Below, in pieces: positions 28,259 through 32,721 of a DNA stretch of 32,721 bases (position 1 is the stretch's first letter; each line of letters begins with the position of its first letter). The DNA lies in the IMG/VR virus record IMGVR_UViG_3300025294_000020, positions 1 to 32,721 of that record; one strand, 5' to 3'. Under the pieces are notes generated by a model. The model did not search any database. It saw only the letters and a list, made by a program, of their open reading frames with translations, and was not told the DNA's origin. The translations under genes and the position numbers were made by a program. The DNA is from a virus.

Positions 28259-28266
28259 CATCCCCT
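28249..28266 (+). other. Hairpin over the hicA stop codon
   Basis: AGGGGA (28249-28254) and TCCCCT (28261-28266) form a 6-bp stem whose loop holds the hicA stop. It could lower readthrough or stabilise the upstream RNA and so set the toxin/antitoxin ratio. Confidence 0.4.
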
Positions 28267-28332
28267 CCCCATCTTTAAAATATAGATCAATTGATGCTTA
28301 AGAAAGTAGTAATTCATATTGGAGGTGTTCAT

Positions 28333-28713
28333 ATGGAAAAGGACATCAACTATTACATGAGTCTTCCTTATACGCAGCGTGTAAACCGCGTAGAGGATGA
28401 GGATGGTGCTTATTTCTTCGCGAAGATCGAAGAGCTTCCAGGGTGTCACACTGACGGTACTACAGCAGAGGAAGCTATTGTGGAGCTGCAGCAGGTTATG
28501 CGTGACTATTTAGAAGTAAAGTTGGAGATGGGCGCTTCTATACCCGAACCAACTGGGCTTCCTTCTGGAAAGTTCCCGTTGCGGCTCCCTAAGTCGTTAC
28601 ATGCTGAGCTTCAACAGATGGCCGCGCGTGAAGACGTTTCTCTCAATCAGTTAATGGTGTATATTCTTTCAAAAGCGGCAGGATCAAACGAAGAAGCTGC
28701 AGCACTAAACTAA
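28333..28713 (+). CDS. hicB: HicB antitoxin with ribbon-helix-helix domain
   Basis: 126 residues from the ATG at 28333 (GGAGGTGTTCAT upstream); the frame is open upstream but without a good start. Residues 8-70 are the partial RNase H-like domain that blocks HicA (EDGAYFFAKIEELPGCHTDG, TTAEEAIVELQQVMRDYLEV). Residues 80-120 are a ribbon-helix-helix (FPLRLPKSLHAELQQMAARE, DVSLNQLMVYILSKA) for the two palindromes upstream. A terminator follows, so hicAB is self-contained inside the head gene module. Confidence 0.93.
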   Translation: MEKDINYYMSLPYTQRVNRVEDEDGAYFFAKIEELPGCHTDGTTAEEAIVELQQVMRDYLEVKLEMGASIPEPTGLPSGKFPLRLPKSLHAELQQMAAREDVSLNQLMVYILSKAAGSNEEAAALN

Positions 28714-28719
28714 TTAATT

Positions 28720-28751
28720 AGACTCTCGCCAAACGGCGCAGAGTCTTTTTT
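28720..28751 (+). terminator. Rho-independent terminator after hicB
   Basis: AGACTCT-CGCC and GGCG-C-AGAGTCT pair with one bulge, followed by six T. Late transcription must pass through it to reach the capsid genes. Confidence 0.85.
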
Positions 28752-28782
28752 ATTGACCATGTTAAGGAGGTGAACTTGAAAA

Positions 28783-30003
28783 ATGGCGTATAAATTGACT
28801 GATGCAAAAATCACGCATCTGTCGCTCGTTGATAAAGGCGCGAATGGTCGCCCATTCGCCATTATCAAGGAAGAGGGGAAGGAACCGCTGCAGAAGGACA
28901 TTCGAATTACAAAGGCGGACAAGGCTCGACAGATTGTTTACGGTGTGGTGTATGAACCAGATGTAGAAGACGCTCACGAGGATACGATGACCGCTGAGGA
29001 AATAGAAAAGGCGGCTCACGGCTTCATGGAGCGGCAAAACACATATAACATCGATAAGCAGCACGACCTTGATGCTGACAAGGGCTACGTTGTTGAATCA
29101 TATATTGCTCCCGTAGATATGCAGCTGGGCGATCAGGAGATCAAGAAGGGTTCATGGGTAGCTGGTGTGAAAGTGACGGATAATGACACTTGGGAACTTA
29201 TTGAGAAAGGCGAAATCACCGGCTTTTCGATGTTTGGCGCTGGTAAGCGTGAGGAAGTCGAAGAAGAGGAGGTATCGAAGGGGATTTTGAGGAAGATAGC
29301 CAAAGCACTCGGCTTGATTGAAAAGGGAGCCGTAGCCAACAAATATAACGCTAACCGAAAGAACCGAGAATTCTGGGCTGCTCAAGATGCCTTGAACTCG
29401 GTTCTTTTTCGTTGGGATGTATGGGAGAGCGGCATGGAGACCGATGCCGAAGTAATCCGCGAGGCCTTACAGGATTTCGTTGAGATCGCACAGGATGTGC
29501 TGATTCAGGATGACATTATCAAGGCCATTGGCCAGCCGCCGGAGCAGATCGCGAAGGCAGGAAAGAAGATTTCAGAGGGCAATATGAAACATCTCGATGA
29601 TGCCATCAGTGCATTAACCGAGCTCAAAAATAAAACGGCTCCTATCGAGGAGCCCGAGGAGGAAGACGAAGTGAAAGCAGAAGATATTGCAAAAGCTGTA
29701 CAGGCTGCCATCCAGCCGATCGTTAAGCAGGTTGAAGGTTTGGCCGCCGATGTGACTGAACTGAAGAAGCAGGAAGGCGAAGGAGCCGATCCTGCAAACA
29801 CAGAGGGTGGAAATGAAACACAGTCTGATGCTTTGGCAGACGTTATTGCAAAGGCTCTTGCACCGTTGACTGATCAGATGAACACGCTGGCTCAAGATGT
29901 GCAAATTGTGAAGAACAGTCGCGGTGGATCAGCTCAGGGCGGCGCGTCTGATGAAGATATCCAAAAGTCGGCTGTTGGCGTTAGCTTCGGCGGTTTGCTT
30001 TAA
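28783..30003 (+). CDS. XkdF-like head maturation protease with scaffold-like C-terminus
   Basis: 406 residues, ATG behind AAGGAGGTGAAC. Residues 1-165 match XkdF/YqbD: KITHLSLVDKGANGRPFAII, QIVYGVVYEPDVEDAHEDTM, QHDLDADKGYVVESYIAPVD and GSWVAGVKVTDNDTWELIEK. The His and Ser of a prohead serine protease would be in these blocks (IDKQHD; GFSMFG). Residues 260-400 are low-complexity coiled coil (AVQAAIQPIVKQVEGLAADV), like an internal scaffold. A fused protease-scaffold removed during maturation is plausible. Confidence 0.88.
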   Translation: MAYKLTDAKITHLSLVDKGANGRPFAIIKEEGKEPLQKDIRITKADKARQIVYGVVYEPDVEDAHEDTMTAEEIEKAAHGFMERQNTYNIDKQHDLDADKGYVVESYIAPVDMQLGDQEIKKGSWVAGVKVTDNDTWELIEKGEITGFSMFGAGKREEVEEEEVSKGILRKIAKALGLIEKGAVANKYNANRKNREFWAAQDALNSVLFRWDVWESGMETDAEVIREALQDFVEIAQDVLIQDDIIKAIGQPPEQIAKAGKKISEGNMKHLDDAISALTELKNKTAPIEEPEEEDEVKAEDIAKAVQAAIQPIVKQVEGLAADVTELKKQEGEGADPANTEGGNETQSDALADVIAKALAPLTDQMNTLAQDVQIVKNSRGGSAQGGASDEDIQKSAVGVSFGGLL

Positions 30004-30035
30004 TCAGTCAAAATTTGAAGGGAGACAATGAAAAT

Positions 30036-30971
30036 ATGAGAACCAATGGACAAATTATTCGAAAATCCACCATCGTTACATCGATGGATCAGCCAGCGCT
30101 CAATTATGAGCAAGTAGATAAATTTTTGGAGATGGCGTACGAATCCACAGCATTCCTCAAAGGTATTCGTGTAGTCACTCGGACAAGTTCGAAGGGAACG
30201 ATCGATAAGATTGGCGTGACAGGACGTAACTTGCGCAGCAAAGTCGAAAATGTTTTGGCTAAGGATATAGCTACTTTATCTTTACCTCAGGTTCCATATG
30301 CAGTTGTACCCGTGACTTTGCCATTTGAGATTACAGAAGAATTCATCCGGCAGACACAACGAGTTCGGGGTCAAAATGCTGAAGATATCATTTTGACAGC
30401 TATGACCAAAAACTTCGGTGATAACCTGCAGGACTTAGGATTCAACGGGGATACAGCCACACCAAATACCGATCCGGATTATGAATTCCTTCATATTAAT
30501 GATGGATGGTTAAAGAAAGCAAAAACAAAAGGGAATTTCGTCGACTGGGCAACACTTCCTACTGAAAAGAAAACAGGTGTCTTTTTCGAGTTGGAGAGAT
30601 CCATCCCGACACGGTTGCGTGCCAGCGGTGTATTCAAATTTTTCATGCACCCGAATACATTTAGCGAACGTTTGCAGAAGCTGGCTGAGAAGGACACCAG
30701 TGCTTCTATCCAATTGCAAATCACTGGCGGTGTGAAGAGAATCAACTCCTATGATGTGGAAGAAGTGGCGCATATGCCTGAAGGTGCTGTGTTATTCACT
30801 TATCATGATAACTTTGCCTTGGTTAACACCTATGACATGCAGATTAGGAAGACCACGGAAGGCAAGGAAGCCATCCTTGCTGATAAACGATTCTATGCCA
30901 TCCACTCAGATTACGACTCTATTTTTGAAGAGCCAGGAGCTGTTGCAATGGCAGAAGGGGTGAAGTTCTGA
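30036..30971 (+). CDS. Major capsid protein (YqbE/XkdG-like, HK97 fold)
   Basis: 311 residues from the ATG at 30036; a TTG at 30015 would add seven residues. Typical segments are QIIRKSTIVTSMDQPALNYE, FEITEEFIRQTQRVRGQNAE, a beta-rich core and the C-terminal LADKRFYAIHSDYDSIFEE. It directly follows the protease/scaffold gene, as in SKIN and PBSX. The short N-terminus suggests no separate delta domain, so the preceding gene probably supplies scaffolding. Confidence 0.88.
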   Translation: MRTNGQIIRKSTIVTSMDQPALNYEQVDKFLEMAYESTAFLKGIRVVTRTSSKGTIDKIGVTGRNLRSKVENVLAKDIATLSLPQVPYAVVPVTLPFEITEEFIRQTQRVRGQNAEDIILTAMTKNFGDNLQDLGFNGDTATPNTDPDYEFLHINDGWLKKAKTKGNFVDWATLPTEKKTGVFFELERSIPTRLRASGVFKFFMHPNTFSERLQKLAEKDTSASIQLQITGGVKRINSYDVEEVAHMPEGAVLFTYHDNFALVNTYDMQIRKTTEGKEAILADKRFYAIHSDYDSIFEEPGAVAMAEGVKF

Positions 30972-31321
30972 TGGTTCACATCACTTATCGGGGGGAGAAC
31001 TCCTCCCTGAACTTATACGGAATTCGTTTTGAACCAGGGAAACCACAATTAGTTGTTGATCCTGAGCTGATTAACCAGTTTAATCTTCACGATGATTTTA
31101 CTGTAGAGGAAGTTGCAGAAGTTGCATCGGAAGTCTCTACACCCGTAGAAGCTCCATCATCTGGTTCTGAAGAAGAGGCAGAAGTGACCCTAACGGCTTT
31201 GAAGGAACAAGCCAAGGCAGCAAGCATCAAAGGGTACTCGACTATGAATAAGCAGGAACTGATCGAAGCATTGGAAGCTCAATCTAAGGCGGACTTTTAT
31301 GCTGACGCCCCAACTGCTTAA
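30971..31321 (+). CDS. YqbF-like head protein with helix-extension-helix domain
   Basis: 116 residues; the ATG overlaps the capsid stop by one base. An N-terminal beta domain (ITYRGENSSLNLYGIRFEPG) is joined by an acidic linker to TLTALKEQAKAASIKGYSTM followed by NKQELIEALEAQ, a helix-extension-helix (SAP/LEM-like) unit. This two-part layout is that of YqbF. A head-completion or DNA-contacting role is inferred from position. Confidence 0.82.
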   Translation: MVHITYRGENSSLNLYGIRFEPGKPQLVVDPELINQFNLHDDFTVEEVAEVASEVSTPVEAPSSGSEEEAEVTLTALKEQAKAASIKGYSTMNKQELIEALEAQSKADFYADAPTA

Positions 31322-31673
31322 AACAAGGAGTCGAGTCTCAGCTATTCAAGATGCTGATGATACGCTGCTGCAGCAGTACATTGATGATGCTGAGATACGG
31401 ATAGAACTGTTTCTTCCCGTCCCATTTCCAGAGCAGCCGGACAAGCATATTATGCTTGCCTGGACGAAGCTAGCCGAATCACTTGCGTTACAGGATAGCG
31501 AGGAATACCTTGCTGCAGTTGCTCGGAACTATGCATCGGAGAGCGACGGAGCTTGGACATATACAAGGCAATCAGTACCTGGTAAGACAACTGGCAATAC
31601 TGACGTAGATGCAATTCTTTCGCAGTGGATAGCAAAGCGTCAAAATGGCAGTGTGAAGGCATATGTGTTATGA
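31299..31673 (+). CDS. YqbG-like head-tail connector protein
   Basis: 124 residues; the start overlaps the previous gene by 23 bases, with AAGGCGG upstream. Helical connector pattern: VSAIQDADDTLLQQYIDDAE, IRIELFLPVPFPEQP, KLAESLALQDSEEYLAAVA and the tail DVDAILSQWIAKRQ. It fits the small head-completion proteins of the YqbG type that close the portal. Confidence 0.8.
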   Translation: MLTPQLLKTRSRVSAIQDADDTLLQQYIDDAEIRIELFLPVPFPEQPDKHIMLAWTKLAESLALQDSEEYLAAVARNYASESDGAWTYTRQSVPGKTTGNTDVDAILSQWIAKRQNGSVKAYVL

Positions 31674-31996
31674 ATCATCGATTTAATACACCTCTTGCTG
31701 TATACCGTGTGGGCAGTAAGAGGGATGATGATGATTTGTTCAATGATCGTAAATCAGGGAAGGTATTGGATCTCAAATGCTTTGTCATCAAAAACGAGAC
31801 ATCTGAAAAGATGGACAGCAAACCTGTCGTATACGTCATCAAGAAGACGGTCGGCATCCCGAAAAAAGCAGACGTTCGGTTCAGCGATGAGGTACTGCTG
31901 CACGGTCGTCGCTATCTCGTTATTGATTCGCTTCCTCGCCGTTACTGGCGGGAACTCCTTGTGACATGTGAGGTGAAGGGACATGAGCGTGCATGA
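31670..31996 (+). CDS. YqbH-like head-tail joining protein
   Basis: 108 residues from ATG 31670, overlapping the previous stop (ATGA). Beta-strand rich: LAVYRVGSKRDDDDLFNDRK, SKPVVYVIKKTVGIPKKADV, then RYLVIDSLPRRYWRELLVTC. It has the size, fold type and position of stopper-like YqbH. It overlaps the next gene by 14 bases. Confidence 0.8.
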   Translation: MNHRFNTPLAVYRVGSKRDDDDLFNDRKSGKVLDLKCFVIKNETSEKMDSKPVVYVIKKTVGIPKKADVRFSDEVLLHGRRYLVIDSLPRRYWRELLVTCEVKGHERA

Positions 31997-32507
31997 TTTC
32001 GATGGACTCACCAAGAAGTTCAAAAGGCTGGGCGATGATGGGATGAACCAAATCTTGCGAAACATCGCTGAATCAGTTGGTGAAACTCTTCTTAACCACA
32101 TCATTGACGAAATCGATCGACAGGATCTGATTGATACCGGAGCCATGTGGAACTCCTTCACCCGTGGCGGCGAGGAGAACGTCTGGGAATGGGACGTTGA
32201 CCGCAACACTATAACGCTGAAAGTAGGGAGCAATCTAGGAGGCGACCGTAACGATCCGGAGAAGTGGCCATACCCTCGCTTACTTAACGAGGGATACACG
32301 ATACACAAAGCCCACTTTGTCCCGGGCTATTGGAACAGCGGCGGCTCATTTGTGTACGATCCAAGCGCAAAAGGCGGATTCATGGCAAAGCCCAGGTCGT
32401 TCATTGGCCGCCACTACTTTGACATTGCTGTAAAAGAGCTGGAGGGTGGCATTAACCAGCTAATCATGAAGCGGTTGGAGATTGAATTGGGGAGGCTGTT
32501 TGCATGA
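31983..32507 (+). CDS. HK97 gp10-like tail-completion protein (YqbI)
   Basis: 174 residues. The family pattern is seen in FDGLTKKFKRLGDDGMNQIL, LIDTGAMWNSFTRGGEENVW, LKVGSNLGGDRNDPEKWPYP, LLNEGYTIHKAHFVPGYW and the C-terminal FIGRHYFDIAVKELEGGINQ. Such proteins sit at the head-tail interface and set up tail joining. Order agrees with yqbI. Confidence 0.87.
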   Translation: MSVHDFDGLTKKFKRLGDDGMNQILRNIAESVGETLLNHIIDEIDRQDLIDTGAMWNSFTRGGEENVWEWDVDRNTITLKVGSNLGGDRNDPEKWPYPRLLNEGYTIHKAHFVPGYWNSGGSFVYDPSAKGGFMAKPRSFIGRHYFDIAVKELEGGINQLIMKRLEIELGRLFA

Positions 32508-32721
32508 TGGACGTGGGCTTGAAAGCATGGGCTGAAATTGTACGGCGGGTGTATCCGGATCTTCCTATCCTGCGGGATAGGTCGCGATGGATGGCCGGCG
32601 ATTTCGAGCGGCCTTCCGTATTTATCGAGACGGATCTTGTTTCGGATCGGGTTCACACGCCGCAGGCTGACCGCATTATCGAGGACGTGGGGCTCGTCTT
32701 CCACTTTGACAAGGAGAAAGT
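32504..32721 (+). CDS. YqbJ-like tail protein, incomplete at the window edge
   Basis: Starts at ATG 32504 (or 32507), overlapping the previous stop, behind GGGGAGG with an 8-base gap. The 72 visible codons read WAEIVRRVYPDLPILRDRSR then RPSVFIETDLVSDRVHTPQA and end at VFHFDKEK. Its position points to YqbJ, the gene before the tail sheath gene in contractile-tail elements. The stop is outside the window. Confidence 0.8.
   Translation, partial: MMDVGLKAWAEIVRRVYPDLPILRDRSRWMAGDFERPSVFIETDLVSDRVHTPQADRIIEDVGLVFHFDKEK

Noticed and set aside
31754-32308. A 184-codon minus-strand frame opposite head-tail genes
   Set aside because: The plus-strand frames have clear family patterns and overlapping starts and stops; the minus frame is rich in serine, arginine and histidine as expected of an antisense shadow.

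Overview
The window is the left part of a temperate phage genome, most simply an integrated prophage, in a low-to-mid GC Bacillales host. Paenibacillus or a close relative is my guess, from the AGGAGG-type ribosome sites, the frequent GTG and TTG starts, and the SKIN/PBSX-like gene order. It begins one base inside a host tRNA-Leu(UAG) gene. A minus-strand tyrosine integrase lies just inside it, so the tRNA 3' end is the probable attachment site. The other attachment site and the tail and lysis genes are not in the window.

Layout. 183-4026 (minus): integrase, a small unknown, an ImmA-type protease, two accessory genes (a winged-helix protein and a membrane protein) and an XRE repressor. 4047-4196: divergent switch with three GTTAAC-N5-GTTAAC operators, two of them in the spacers of opposing promoters. 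4197-6853: Cro-like protein and small early genes. 6967-14685: YqaJ-type exonuclease, RecT annealing protein, an initiator with an iteron origin inside its own gene, DnaB helicase, RusA resolvase, a very acidic protein, and two late-regulator-like proteins.

14700-22675 is accessory DNA. It holds an acidic-tail protein with an XRE-ImmA fusion, a small membrane peptide with an antisense-type terminator, a membrane/coiled-coil/winged-helix protein next to a SieB-like superinfection exclusion protein, two tRNA-like fragments in reversed order, a ParB-like protein with a cytosine-5 methyltransferase, a structured non-coding element, and an opposite-strand DUF4145 gene. Functions here are mostly inferred from family resemblance.

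22771-32721 is the packaging and head module in the order of the B. subtilis SKIN element (yqaS-yqaT-yqbA-yqbB-...-yqbD to yqbJ): terminase small and large subunits, portal, Mu-F-like protein, XkdF-like protease/scaffold, capsid and head-tail connector genes. That order predicts a contractile-tailed phage. Where yqbC would lie, a type I toxin-antitoxin locus (26-residue toxin plus antisense RNA) and a hicAB type II system are inserted. Besides the larger genes, several genes under 60 residues with good ribosome sites are listed, and three micro-ORFs on the minus strand sit in otherwise empty gaps, each next to an inverted repeat.
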